DNA from: Endocalyx cinctus
Lineage: Eukaryota > Ascomycota > Sordariomycetes > Amphisphaeriales > Apiosporaceae
Reading direction: 5' to 3'
Assembly (NCBI GenBank): GCA_001600455.1
Contig: BCKC01000006.1
Coordinates: 2,666,001 to 2,730,000 of the forward strand
Length of the DNA stretch: 64,000 bases
The translations under genes were made by a program, and so were the position numbers. How positions within the stretch are numbered: the stretch's first letter is position 1; every line of letters begins with the position of its first letter. This document shows positions 36,146 through 48,621 of this stretch, piece after piece. The notes beneath the pieces were generated by a model. That model was not told the origin of the DNA and ran no database searches. It saw nothing but the letters and a program-made list of their open reading frames with translations.

Positions 36146-37992
36146 GGCTCAGGTGGTCGTGTGATAGGTACGTTAGGCCCGACCCTTCATGGACATCGAC
36201 TACCAATACAGGTAGCCTTCTATGAAATATAACGAAGGTTTAGAACTGTCCAATTATAAAGATGCTTTGACCAACTATTAAATTATCGATTCTGTATGGA
36301 TAGATGCTGTTGACGAGGCTGAGAGTATCGATCGGATGATTGACGTTATGCAGTGAGGATGGATGCCAATGAGGTTTCGATGTTCCACTTTAGGAGGGTT
36401 ACTGTGTAAACTAGATATATATACTGTCCTATGATTACTGTATAGTTTAATCGATAAGATACGATATAATATGTGGGGTAGCAGTGTGCATATATATAAA
36501 AGCACTGTACGGATAAATTAGTCCGACGGCCTTAAGTCTCTTGCAAGTTTCTTGAAAGGAGTAGCCCATCAATCAGATCTTAACCCAAATATTCCGGTCC
36601 GGAATCCATACTCCAGCTTTCCACGTGCCTGGATCTGTACACTACTTGATAAAAGTTATATCCGGTTTACGTCCGACTTAGAATCATATCTGATGAATAA
36701 ATGTACGAACCCGTAAAGTGTATTAAAGTAATATGTATTTTACTAGTGAGTCCAGCGCTGTTACTGTATTAGAAAAGGAGGGGGGGAAGGGAGATGGTAA
36801 GCACATTCAAGTCGGCACTCTTGTATCGTCTACGTAAATATTCACTGGAAGGGTTGTTCTCTAATACAGGCAGAAAAGGGTAGCAACTGTGTCGATAGGA
36901 GTTTGAAGGGTTATCCCGTTCCCGATTATAATGTTGCTCAGTAAGGTTATTACATTTTGATATACATTACATACATAAACAATCCCTTCTGTCTCGTCTC
37001 ATAATATGCAGGCCAGGGTTACATATAATCTCTTCGAGGTATTTTATTTCCAGTATCCACGACCATATATGTAGTTGAACGGTGAAGACCGCACCCCACT
37101 AGACAAGGTCTGGACTTGCCGATGACTCTTCAGCGGCCTCTCGAATGGTCTTGCTACGCGTAGATCACCCTTTCCCGCGGAGGCAGGCAAACCCCTCACG
37201 GCCGGCTTATGTACAGATACACGAAAAGCACACGCTAGTCGTCACAGTTTGCATAAAACTTAGATGGCTAGGGGCCTGGGGGGGCTTGAGAATAGGGGAC
37301 CAGGGGAACCAACTTTGTGGGACCAGCCACCAGGCTGAAGTGAGGATTCAGGTTACCTGCCTGCCTGCATGAGCTGTTCAATCTCATATGATTTTGTTTC
37401 GTGTATCGTGTAGTGGAGTCATGTGCGTAGTACACTGCACTAGATACACAGTAAGTAGTGCTATGTAGTATGTGATGTATATATATGCCTAGGTATGTAT
37501 ACAACAAGTTTAACAGTATTGGTATGCACTATCTTTACACAATTGGAAGGTCTGATAAGCCAGGGATTTCTTACCTTAATATAGTGTGTACTATCTGACT
37601 ATGCGTATATATAAAAATGCTCTAGTATATACTACATACCTACACAGTAGGCTTCTTAGGAATCATAAAAGGCGAAATCGTACAAGGTGGCAATATCAAC
37701 TTCAACGTGTCAGTCAGACCACGCCCAATCAGTTACTAGTGCAAATGTTATCATGATGAAATAAGATTTAGAATAAGTATGATGTAGTTACAAATTCTTT
37801 TTTTTTTTGTTAACCCTCGTATGGGTCAGTCTAAGCCGTTCTTAAAGACGACGATCCATATATGGATATACATATATACTTGTATATATTCTTTCGTCCT
37901 TTTGTTCTTAGTTATTTATGAGCTTTTATTAACACACGTATTCATAAATTTAGGACGAAGGACCATATATACGAGTATATATATATATATAT

Positions 37993-38002
37993 TACCTAGG
38001 TA
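37993..38002. repeat. TACCTAGGTA palindrome, copy 2
   Basis: Perfect 10-bp palindrome in a TA-rich stretch upstream of the AP-1 gene. Confidence 0.8.
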
Positions 38003-38998
38003 TATACGTAAATACTTCGATGCCTCAGAAATTTTCTGTATACCGGCATGTATGTAGTATAATGTACCGGTACAAATTATACCAAGTAATATCCCTGTAA
38101 AAAGATCAGATGCGATTTCCGTTAAAGCCGAACACCGCAAAATAGTGGATTGGCTGGTTGGATACTTACCAGCCTACATACTTAAATCTGTACCGGAATG
38201 TCTCTTAATCTACATACCAGAACTACGTACTGCAGCACCAAAATGTACCCGTCGGCCTAACATTTATAGGTTGTCTTATCCTTGTCTTCTCCACTTAATG
38301 AAGGGCGTAAAATGCATGTCGCTTATAAATCCGAAATGCGATCGTATCCATCCAACAATCTTTCTGCCCCCCTCTCTCCATTTCCATCTATCCTAGCTAT
38401 CGTCAAGTGAGGTGAGAGCAAGCAGTAACCTTCTTTTTACTCACTATTCATTGTACATCCCTTTGCCACCCTTGAAGATATCCTTTTTTTTTTTATCTTC
38501 CAGAACTTCGAGAGGGGGTGTATGAAAAATTCTATGTCTCATTGTCCCCTGGTCCAACCACAATAAGACAATAAGACGATAAACTAGGCCATAAGGCCAC
38601 GACACTTTGTTCATCTTGTCTATCCATATCCTTCTCTCCACCTATCCTACTCGGTGATATCATCTATTTTTTTTTTTTCCTTCGACCCTTAATGTGATCG
38701 ATCGATAACGCATTTGCCGGGTCGCGATTACATTTCATAAACTCTGTACATTTGCATTAACCCTTGAGCCATTGTTAATTCAATCAATTGTGAGGTTAGA
38801 CATTGTCTACCTATCATTACCATAACTTGACCGTCTTCAGATATTCGGTCGTCAATAGTATTAAAACCTCTCTCATACGAGGCGACTTCTTGTAGAGAGG
38901 TCGCCTGCCGAAGCCATTCGAGCACTCAGATATATCTAGATTATTCCCTTTATATCATAAACCAAATTGTCTCTGTAATCAGATTTGCCCTCTTCGCA

Positions 38999-39005
38999 TT
39001 AGTCA
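38999..39005. promoter_or_regulatory. TTAGTCA Yap1-response-like word
   Basis: Reverse complement TGACTAA is a known Yap1/AP-1 recognition variant. It lies 2 nt before the AP-1 gene start codon, so it is probably in the leader; autoregulation is only a suggestion. Confidence 0.25.
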
Positions 39006-39007
39006 CA

Positions 39008-41024
39008 ATGGCATCGACTCGTGCCAACGTCCTTCCAAATTTTATCCTCACACCGCAACAGCAAAACCTGCTGTTTCGTGCCCTCACCTCCAACCAACCT
39101 GGTGGCAACGCCAATAATAACAACAGTAGCGGTGACAACGTTAACGTCAGCATGCCCGCTAGTTCGACCGGTGCTACATCGGTGTCGCCAGAGTCACTGA
39201 CTACCTCCCCGAATCAAGATCAGAAGACTATGGGCCTCGACAACGTCGATGGTCTCAACGAGAGCCCATACCTAGATCTTGATTACGAATTAGGCCCTGA
39301 CAGCAGCTTTGATTTCGATTTTAGCCCCGAAGGCCAAGCAAAAATGATTGGCGATCTCCCCGAGACGTCGCCAATTGGAGACGACTCTAAATCCAGTTCC
39401 CCGGATAATGAGAATTCGGACAAGAGAAGTCATCCTGACGATGACGACGACGAAGAAGAGGAAGGCGGAGGCAAGAGACGGGAGAGTGAAGGAAAGGTAC
39501 CAAAGAAGCCTGGCCGCAAGCCGCTCACAAATGAACCAAGCTCGGTATGTTGACGTTCTAAACTCCGGCTATTACTCATCTACAAGATTAGCCCTCTCTA
39601 ACTGTCCATCGCAGAAACGCAAGGCTCAGAATCGCGCTGCTCAACGAGCATTCCGAGAGCGCAAGGAGAAGCACCTGAAGGACCTCGAGGCCAAAGTCGA
39701 CGAGCTCGAAAAGGCGTCCACGGCTGCCAATAGCGAGAATTCCCAGCTGCGCGCACAGGTTGATAAGATGACCACGGAACTAGAACAGTATAAAAGAAAG
39801 CTCGCGGTTTTAAGCAACCCACGTCTCACGACACATCCCGGACGCACCAGCAGTCAGAACCACGCTTTCGGTAGCGCGGCCATTGGAAACATCAATGACG
39901 TCAACTTCCAATTTGAGTTCCCTAAATTCGGAATATTTCCTACGACCCAGCCAACTGCAGCTAATAGGGTCAAAGAAGTGTTCAAGGAAATGTCGACCTT
40001 TTCGTCCCCGTCATCTACTAGCATCAGCAGTCCTTCGGATAAATCAAAGGATGGAGCTACGCCCGGTTCCACCAAGAGCCGTGAGAGTTCGACAACTCAA
40101 ACGAAAGAGACGCCGGCCAAGCCCAATGGCCAATCCAATCCATCTCCGTTTGAGAATACGTACGGAAGCAGCAATGGGTCAAGATCCAGCCTGGACTCGG
40201 CTCATTTCAGTCTCGGTGGCGTAAATGCTGCTTCGCCTTCATCTTCGACCAACTCGATCATGGGTCCAAGTTCTTCGTGTGGAACATCTCCGGAACCATT
40301 TACGCAGTCACCCATGGGTTTCAAACCCGTAGATACCCTCACCACAATCGGCGAGGAGCAACCATCGTTAACTAGCGATACACACACCACCAGTAAGTTT
40401 CATCTTCTCGACCACAGGCTACCCACGTAACAAGAATTTAAACGTGACTGACTAATCTAATCTAGGCTTTGGTGACCCGACAAACATAGATTTTAGCAAT
40501 TTTGACTGGCTATCTCAACAAAACGGTGGTCAGTTCGACCCACAACTATTTGGCGATTACAGGGAACCACAAGACAACATTTTGGCCAATCCAACTTTCG
40601 ACGACACCTTCTTCAATGACGCATTCGAGACCGACTTCTCAACGCCTTACAACATGGGCACTACCGCCACGCATGCAGCCCCCAAGAAAGACATCTGTGC
40701 CGAGATCGATGCTTTGAAAGAAGCCGATGACATTACTACGACTTCAGCCAATGAAAACCTTTTGACTTGTAACAACATCTGGTATGTAACGATATAACTC
40801 CGCGCTAGGGGATCCATATGCTAACTAACAGCCACAGGGAAAAATTGCAAGATTGCCCACGAGTACAAGCGGGAGATCTCGATCTCGACGGCCTGTGCTC
40901 CGATCTGCAAAAGAAAGCAAAATGCGGTGGCAGTGGCGCCGTTGTCAACGAGAATGACTTTAAAGCCGTGATGACTAAGTATCTTGGTCACAAAACCGGC
41001 GATTCTTCCACCAAGATCATGTGA
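39008..41024 (+). CDS. ap1: AP-1-like bZIP transcription factor (Yap1 family)
   Basis: Redox-sensing regulator of oxidative-stress genes that accumulates in the nucleus on oxidation. Four exons: 39008-39544, 39615-40392, 40466-40781, 40838-41024; 605 residues. The bZIP basic region starts at residue 180 (KRKAQNRAAQRAFRERKEKH) and holds the fungal AP-1 signature N185-x2-AQ-x2-FR, followed by a leucine zipper to about 235. The N-terminus has an acidic block and a KKPGRKP basic motif. The C-terminal Cys-rich domain contains Cys540 (LTCNNIW), Cys550, Cys564 and Cys573 and overlaps a nuclear export-like signal, as in Yap1. A conserved CGTSPEPFTQSP lies in the middle, probably the remnant or equivalent of the N-terminal Cys domain. 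The introns were placed by frame and all have GT/AG; the last has the branch GCTAACTAAC. Confidence 0.95.
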
Positions 41025-42909
41025 TAAGGTGTCCCGAGGAGACAACATTAAAGAGGTAAATGAGTCGCCGCCTAAATGTTATCATGCCCGGGCCTGGGTT
41101 TAGGTCGATTTTATGGGCGAGACGAAACAGGTTGCTTTTCTGTACAACAGGTAAAGGGATTTTTTCTTTCTACTCTAGGAAATGATCACACCTCCAGTGA
41201 TATCATCTTCCCCGGGACAAATACCCATATACCTAACTGGAAAATACGGAGTTTTACCAGAGAAGGCGCAAAAAAAAAAAGTTACGGGACGGTTTTCACT
41301 CTCCACGTACTGTGCATTTACATGACTGGGCCACCGGAATGGGCAATGGGCCAGGGTCAGACTGGCAATGGCGCGGCTACTTGCAGTATTTACAACAAAT
41401 AAAGACATCACATTCGTTACCCGAGTGATGATAGCAGAGCAGATGACTGTGGAAATGAAACAGAATCATGCTGAAGATTTATAGCGGGCTTTGGTAGTGG
41501 AGCTATTTTGTACGAGGGATGAATGAATGCACTTGGGAGGAGAGATTTTCTACTATTTTTATACATGATCGCTCCTCTTGTACTAGGAATGAATGATTCA
41601 ACTTGACCGCTGGGGATAACATACACGTCGGGAATATGTTTCTTACTTAATGCTGCGTGATTTTTCCTTCTGTTTCTACTTTCTTGGTGGTTGATGATTT
41701 ATTTCCAACTTTATGTCACCTGTTAGGTTGTATGATGTTAGGTCTATTATTAGTCAGTCTTAATAGATTTCTCAACTCAAAACCAACGTATCGGTCAATA
41801 GCCTCTCTCCTGGCTCTTATGTTCTATGGTGTTAAAACTGGGGGTGGGTTGGTTACTATGCCCTTTTCCGCGTGGTATATATGTATCCGTACCAAAACAC
41901 TTTTTATACGCACATGCAGAAAGCCATCTAGACTAAGTATGTGCCCACCCATCTCCCCTTTAGGAAAGAAAAGGGGTACATATGTATATGTACGTGTATA
42001 GGGGATAAATAGCGTAACGGGGTGGCCCTTGAGTAGCTAGCTATCTATCCACGACGATACTCGGACCAAAAGCTCGAGCAACTTTGCGCTACCGTCCGTC
42101 ACCCTTTATTTTATACCAACTCCCAAACGCATTGGTCTCTTCGTAACGGAATGTTTCATATTGTCAACTGCCCAAAACAGTTACCGACGGTATTTTGAGC
42201 AGGAATTTTGTGTGAACCCACACCGCACCACGCCAGTCTCCTCTCTCTATGTGTCTAAGTAGTGGTATAATACATGTGAAAAGTAAGATATAAGACTATC
42301 GTTAAGTAGCGTCAGGTAACGAAATGGCGGAAGACTAAAGAGATAGAAGCGCCGATTGTTATCCTTAATAGAGTGTCGATTGTAATGGGTCAAGATGTAG
42401 TTTAAAGTCATTAGGGTATCCGAAAATTTCGTGGGCCAACCTAGAAGTGATAGACAGGTCATTTATCTATTTAAAATCCTAAATCAAAACCAAAACTCAT
42501 CATCATATCAACAGCCCAGAAAAAAAAGGGAGGGGATTATACAAGAATGACGGTTTCGAGAGGGTCATACCCTTCTCGACATAGAAGTAAAGCGGTCTCG
42601 ACGAGGAGGAGGAGGACGAGGAGGAGGACGAGGAGGAAGGGGATTTTTTCTCCGGCTCCCAAAATTCACGGCGGCGGCCCCGTTTCCTTGTCGTCGTCAT
42701 TAACGCACCAACGGAGACGGTAGGTAAAGGTCCTAGATTACGGAGAGAGAGAGGGGGGGGGGGGGCGTCGACCCGCGCGGTCCGAGGTTCGTCCCCGGAG
42801 AGCGGAGTCTTCGGTCCAGGTTACGCGGCATGATCCCGAGCATTGGCCGCCGCGCTCCCACCGATTTCCTTTTTTTTTTTTTTTCGGCGGTCTTCTTTTG
42901 GTGATGAAA

Positions 42910-42910
<1 letters not shown>

Positions 42911-42971
<61 letters not shown>
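42911..42971. repeat. (TCA)20 trinucleotide microsatellite
   Basis: 61 bp of pure TCA repeat, reading as poly-His or poly-Met in the two directions. It lies in non-coding DNA. Confidence 0.95.
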
Positions 42972-43777
42972 GCTACTTACTACTACCGCGATTGCGATTA
43001 CCGTCGTGATTATTTCTCGACTTTGATCACGCACGCCTTTTTCCCCGTACGTAGGATAAAAGGATTCCGTAACCCCCTCCGAACCGCTTCCGGATTCCCT
43101 CCGTCACCCCGCGCACCATCGCCCGCTCTACCCCTCGGGAGGGGCTACGCGGAGCGGGACGCCGGGGAGGGTCATACTCTCGTCGCGATCTAAAAAAAAA
43201 ATATGACTCAGGTCAGGATGATTGATCCCAACGATAATTACCCATGTTCCCCCTCTCTCTCCGAGTCGACGAATAAATGGATTCAATCCCGCTGCCGGCA
43301 TCTCGCAAAGATTTTTGAGAGAGGACGGACGTCGTCGGATGAGGGATCCGACGGCGTGTAATCTGCGACGGTCTATAACCGTATATATATATAGCAGTAC
43401 TTCGGAGCATCACATCCCGCAGTTAAGTTATATATAACTAACATCGCCCGGATTACGGTTTACCTCGGCGTGTTTTATCCACTTACTCCTCCTTCTTATG
43501 CAAATCGAAACAAGCAAGAGAAAGTATATAGGAAGGGAAGTTCTCTTCATGTTGAAAACCAAAGCGGCTATAGCAAGATATACAAGGAAATACGGTAGGT
43601 TACATTTCTCCATGCGGTGAGGCTTCGAGTATTTTTTTTTTTTAAACTAGGGAAGAGGTTTTCTTCTCTACGTGACGTAAACACCAGATGGATGGGTGTG
43701 AGTTCCTTATATCTCTCTCCCAGGCAAACATGTTCCTGTAGATAAGTATTCCCACCCCAATAACGGATCCGAGGGAT

Positions 43778-43779
<2 letters not shown>

Positions 43780-43809
<30 letters not shown>
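43780..43809. repeat. T30 homopolymer
   Basis: Thirty consecutive T, the longest homopolymer in the window; length may be affected by sequencing error. Confidence 0.85.
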
Positions 43810-44082
43810 CAAAATATCAACCCAGCCACCGCCGTCACAAGACGTCATCTATCATGTACGTCAACACGCAACCAACATGCATATAACGTGAAAAAAACGA
43901 ACTGCCTGAAAGAAAATGCGATTATTACGTTTTTGATTCCGACCGAAAACAACGCATACTCGCATATCGAACGAGTGATATCATCAATTAGGTATGTATC
44001 TTTCTTAAAACTTGTTTCTTAGAAAAAAAGGGATTCGAGACTAATAGAACTTAGCTACGATACTTACACGATATACATACCT

Positions 44083-44110
44083 AAGTAAGTAAGTAAGTAA
44101 GTAAGTAAGT
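44083..44110. repeat. (TAAG)n microsatellite
   Basis: Seven units of TAAG, flanked by ACC on one side and TAGATAC on the other; the same tetranucleotide class as 13671-13697. Confidence 0.9.
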
Positions 44111-45023
44111 AGATACAGGTTACGCAGTCACGTAAACCCAAGTCCCACTGACGGATAGTTACCATCCCCAACGCCTTTCCCCTTCTTCCCCCCTTTTTTT
44201 CCACCTCAACACGAAACAAACAAACCTTCCAGAATTTCCTACTTACATGCGGCTCGATAAATCATGAAGAAATGAAATGAAAACTTAATATAACCAACCC
44301 ACTTAAAAAAAAGAAAAATCGCTTAGTATCGTTCACTATTTATCAAACTAGTAAACGACGGATTTATTTGATCTTAGATGATTAGGCTTAGTGCCTGCAT
44401 CTATTATCCTGTTCGTTCAATGAGCCGGGATCGTCACGGCTAAGTCAGTCCGATCATGGAAATATAGACGTCTTCTCATTATCTTCAAGGTTCGTGATAT
44501 ATGAGTCGTATATGGATATATGATATGACATGATATGATATGTGTATATATGTATATAAGATATCTATATTTATTAAAGTAAACATGCATGAATTATTCG
44601 TATGATCATACCCAGTTCTATACCACTTTCGTCCCGCTAGCTTCGCTCGTCATAAAAATATCTAGCTAGATAGACGTCTGAAATTTGCTGATCACCTAGA
44701 ATAATAGTAACTAGACTATCGTCAACGGCTTTAGCTTCGTGACTTATCTTGAAGGGGAAAAAAAAAGGACACACCAGATGAGGATGAGGATGATGATAAT
44801 GACGGTGATGGTGATGGTATGTGACAATCTATTCCACACTGCTTTGTGCATGTCTATTCTTTCACCAAGACAGTGAATAGAAAATGGGTATAATGACCAA
44901 TTGAAACCGGAGAAAGCAGCCGTATCCCACAAACCCCAGGTATCACAGAAACGCCAATGTCCCGTGCGATCTGGCTATAGAGAGCAGACCGATATTATGA
45001 TACTCATGAAACCAACAAGAAAA

Positions 45024-47101
45024 TCAAGCAACAATTTGTCGTGCCCCTTCCTTTCCGAGCACACCCTTCTCCTTCGGCTTCGGGCTATGACCTCTCTTCT
45101 TTCGTCCAAATAGCCCGAACACACCTCCCGACCCGCCCGACTCTTCGCCATTCGCGTCCGGGGGTAATGTTGCGTCTTTGCGGGCCAATTCCGTGATATT
45201 CCAGTTTCCGGCCGTCGGGTCGAACGTGCCTGACCACCCGCCCGTGCCTGTTCTCTCCACGTTAGGTGGTAAATTTCTGCTGGGTTTCGTCTGGTGATAC
45301 GTGGGTAACGGCTCCGATCTTTCCTCCTTTGCCGGTCGTGGGCTATGGGAGTAGGGTTTGTGATTTGATCCTGTATTGTGGTAACTGGATTGTGTGTTGG
45401 GTACAGGTGCTTTCCGTTTGGGATGTGTTGAACCATTCGTCATCGGGGCTGACGAGACTTCATCCGTAGTTAACGCTTGGGGCTGCAAATCAGTTTGTTC
45501 TTGCTGTGCATGCTCCGACGGGTTTGCCGCGGGTTCGTCCTCAATCGTACGTTTCCTCGGCGCAGAAGTCATTCTATTGTTCAGGTTTAGTTAGCCAAAT
45601 ATCATAATTGAGTACCGATTTTAACGTACCGTTTATAAGCTTCCGCGGTGTAGTCGAATGGCCGAAAATCGCGTTCAATTGTTTTATAAAGTTCCTCCTC
45701 TCGAATTTCTTTTTCAGTCGCATCTTCCTTCAACTTCTCTCTAGGTTTTTGCCTTCGAGCTCGGGCCTCGAGCGGTGCCTCCTCCAGCAGTAATTCCTCG
45801 AGATCGTAAGTTGCGTCGAAGTTAGTCTTCTCCGAAGACGGCACGAATATTGGTTCAATCTCCTTCCTCTCCAAAGCCTCGAAGTCGATGGGCTGAAAGA
45901 AAGGATCGCTGATGAAGCTCTGCCAAGTATGCCCCAATCTTTTATCGGGATTAGGTTCCAACGCGGCGGCCATGGCGTAAACACACGGTAACGACACCGG
46001 GGGCTGAGTGACGTGAAATTTCGGGGGTTTATTCATGATCACATTGGTCAATGTGGATTCAGAATTGCCCTCGAACGGTCGCTGCCCAGTCGTTAGTATA
46101 TTCGGTCCCCGGCGGAAAGATTTTTATATCCCTTACCCTGTTATAAATACATTCGTAAAATAGCACACCCAAGGACCACCAATCGGCTCTCACATCGTAC
46201 CCCTTCCCGCCGTAAACTTCGGGGGCGAGATACGCTAGTGTTCCCGACTTACTGGACAGGATCCTGCCCGGTATAACATCCGACGCGACGTTCTACGCAA
46301 TTTAGTGTTAGACCGAGTCCGTACGGGTATTAGCTAAACGTCACTTACAAAGTCCGTTAAGTGCACATGTCCATCGGCGTCCAACAACACATTATCAGGT
46401 TTTACGTCGCGATGTATGATTCCTTGTCGATGTATATATCTTAACGCGCAACCGAGCTCAGAAATCCAAAAACGTACGGCGTCTTCGGTGAACGCTTTTC
46501 TGGATATATGGAAACGTAGATCGCCACCGGTCATCAAATCGACAACTAGGTACCTGACGTGACTTTACGTTAGTAACCAATCCGGAAGCGTCTCCCCGCG
46601 GGGGAGATTTCGAGGAGAATCGAACGTACATATATTCAATGTCTTGGAAGCTATAACGTAAATTACAAATAAACGGGTGGTTCACATGCTCGAGCATGCG
46701 CCGTTCTCGTATAATATTTCGAACGCTTTCGGATCGCACAACTATATTCGGAATTAGGGGATGAGTTCTTCGTAAACGAGATGGGAATCTAAAAGGGCGA
46801 CGAACCCTCATCTTTGCGAATATACTTGAGTGCAAATAATAATCCGGTATCTTTTCTCTCGACTATACGGACTTTGCCAAAAGCACCTCGACCAACGACT
46901 CGTTGTAGTTTAAAATGATTTAGATTTACTGGACGATAGAACGGTGAACAGTCAGCGAGAGAATTCTTCGAGTATGAAATCAATAACGAAATTAATGGTC
47001 GTCTCGACTTTCCAAGACATAATAAAAGAGGACGAGTAAAGTGCACATGAAGACATACCTTCACCGCTGAGATCAACGGGTTTACCCTGGCTGTTCCCCA
47101 T
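45024..47101 (-). CDS. AGC-family Ser/Thr kinase, STK32/YANK type
   Basis: Seven exons: 47101-47059, 46928-46806, 46741-46630, 46553-46349, 46292-46137, 46081-45630, 45573-45024; 546 residues. Kinase motifs: Gly loop GRGAFGKV (27-34), Lys49 in FALKY, C-helix Glu68, HRDVKPDN (140-147), DFN (160-162) in place of DFG, and [23 protein letters not shown] (activation loop and APE). DFN is characteristic of the STK32/YANK branch. After the kinase core come an AGC-type extension ([16 protein letters not shown]) and a disordered tail of 182 residues which alone looks like a separate ORF beginning [10 protein letters not shown]; the junction CG-A joins them in frame. The N-terminus MGNSQGKP suggests N-myristoylation (inference). 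Two donors are less usual (GTTCGT at 46805; GTACGT at 46629 and 45629). Substrates unknown. Confidence 0.88.
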
Positions 47102-47382
47102 CGAGACGGGACGATTGCTCGTTCGATATCAAAATGTCGAGATGATATGAAATAAGGGAGGGGGATAGGATGAAAATATAAAAAATATAAAAAATCAATT
47201 CAAAATCAGACGGAAGATAGAATTGATAAATCAGAACCGATGGGAGGTAATAGGATTGGAGAAACGTTAATCTCTTAGGGCCGTAGTGGGAGAAATGGGG
47301 GTAATGCTGTCAATATCCACTTTCAAATGGGTCTCGAAGAGAAGACAAGAGAGAGGAAAGTAGGAAGTTTGATTAATGCCAG

Positions 47383-47391
<9 letters not shown>

Positions 47392-47461
<70 letters not shown>
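47392..47461. repeat. (AG)n dinucleotide microsatellite
   Basis: About 35 units of AG, 290 bp upstream of the kinase start; on the kinase coding strand it is a CT tract, like the pyrimidine-rich stretches common in fungal promoters. Confidence 0.95.
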
Positions 47462-47464
<3 letters not shown>

Positions 47465-48611
47465 AGAAGAAAATATGAGGATACTATTCAAAATAGAAAT
47501 AAATATATCCACCAATATAAAAAATAATTGGATAATGATAATTGATGACGATGTTTAATGCTGAATTATTGTCTTTTTTTTTTTTTTATATGTACCAAAA
47601 GATATAGAAAATATTAAAAGAAAGTGATGTACAAGTATAACAGCAAGAAACAAAGTCTCGATTTCCAAGGGTGATGACGACCTTTTTTTTTGAGAGGTAT
47701 TACATTAGTAAAGAATTAAAATGGTAGAGGAGAGATAGAAAATATCAGTAGATATAAGATATTCACAGTATATATTTCACCGTATTAAAAAAAAAAAAAA
47801 AAAAAAAGAGGTGAAGAAAGGCAGAAGAATAAGAGCATAAGAGGTTTATTACAAGGAGTACAAGAGTACAAGAGAGGAGAGAGGAGAGAGGGGGGGGGAT
47901 AGAATATTACCTAATAGAAGGGGGAGATAGGCAGGATTAGGGTAGCTGCTAAAATATCTAAAAGATGATCGAAGTGGGTATAAATGAGAGACGGCTACAC
48001 ATATATTTGATGTTACTCAAGAATATTTCGACATCTTATTTCCTTTTCTCTTTCTTACTCTTTGAATAGGATAGGTTTAGTACCTATTCAAGTGAAGTTG
48101 ACTTGAATTCGGTATAAATATAAAATATAAAACCTATCATACTCTGCTTATACGTGTAAGTGTAGGTAGTAATGTAGTAATGTAGTAATGTCGACGGGTA
48201 GTATGTATGTTGTATGTAGTATGCGTATGGTAAGAGTTGTACTTGTAAAATGATAGGTAGATACTAATCCAAAAAAGACTAGAAAGAATTTAAGCAAAAA
48301 AAAAAAGGACAACAGAAAAAAAAGATGTATAGAATACTTAGTACTCATAAGCTTAGGTATGTACAAGTAAGATTTAGATCATCTGTGAGGGTACGATAGG
48401 GGGAAGTCTGGTTTAAAAGTATCGACTTGAACTACGTAGAGAATTCAAAAGTTTATATGATTAAGTAGAAACTACTTCCTTACTGAAGTACCTTTTAACT
48501 AGTCTATGAATACAAGTACAGTACACTAGCGTAATGTTATGTACGCTACAAGTAGTAGGACGAGGGTAATACATACAGATATCCGTATGGATACATACTT
48601 AAGTAGGTATA

Positions 48612-48621
48612 TACCTAGGTA
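48612..48621. repeat. TACCTAGGTA palindrome, copy 3
   Basis: Perfect 10-bp palindrome within the gene-free region. Confidence 0.8.

Larger units (their letters stand above)
36146..39007. other. Long upstream region of the AP-1 gene
   Basis: 2.9 kb between the BSD gene (-) and the AP-1 gene (+), presumably holding both promoters and a long AP-1 leader. Seen here: the palindrome TACCTAGGTA at 37993-38002, ATGCCTAGGT at 37485-37494, a 7-bp stem AGGCGAC/GTCGCCT at 38880-38906 and a TTAGTCA word just before the start codon. The short frames have no family motifs. Confidence 0.45.
41025..45023. other. Gene-poor region with microsatellites
   Basis: 4 kb with no supportable gene. It contains (TCA)20 at 42911-42971, a GGA/GAC-rich tract at about 42605-42640, a G13 run at 42753-42765, T30 at 43780-43809 and (TAAG)n at 44083-44110. 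Frames at 42503-42700 and 42738-43193 are translations of these repeats. Confidence 0.55.

Noticed and set aside
42738..43193. Frames with 20 Met or 20 His in a row
   Set aside because: Translations of the (TCA)n microsatellite, flanked by other simple repeats.
45024..45572. Stand-alone 182-residue gene beginning MTSAPRKR
   Set aside because: Donor and acceptor sites join it in frame to the kinase, so it is annotated as the last kinase exon.
47267..47558. Frames with long Glu-Arg or Leu-Ser repeats
   Set aside because: Translations of the (AG)n microsatellite.
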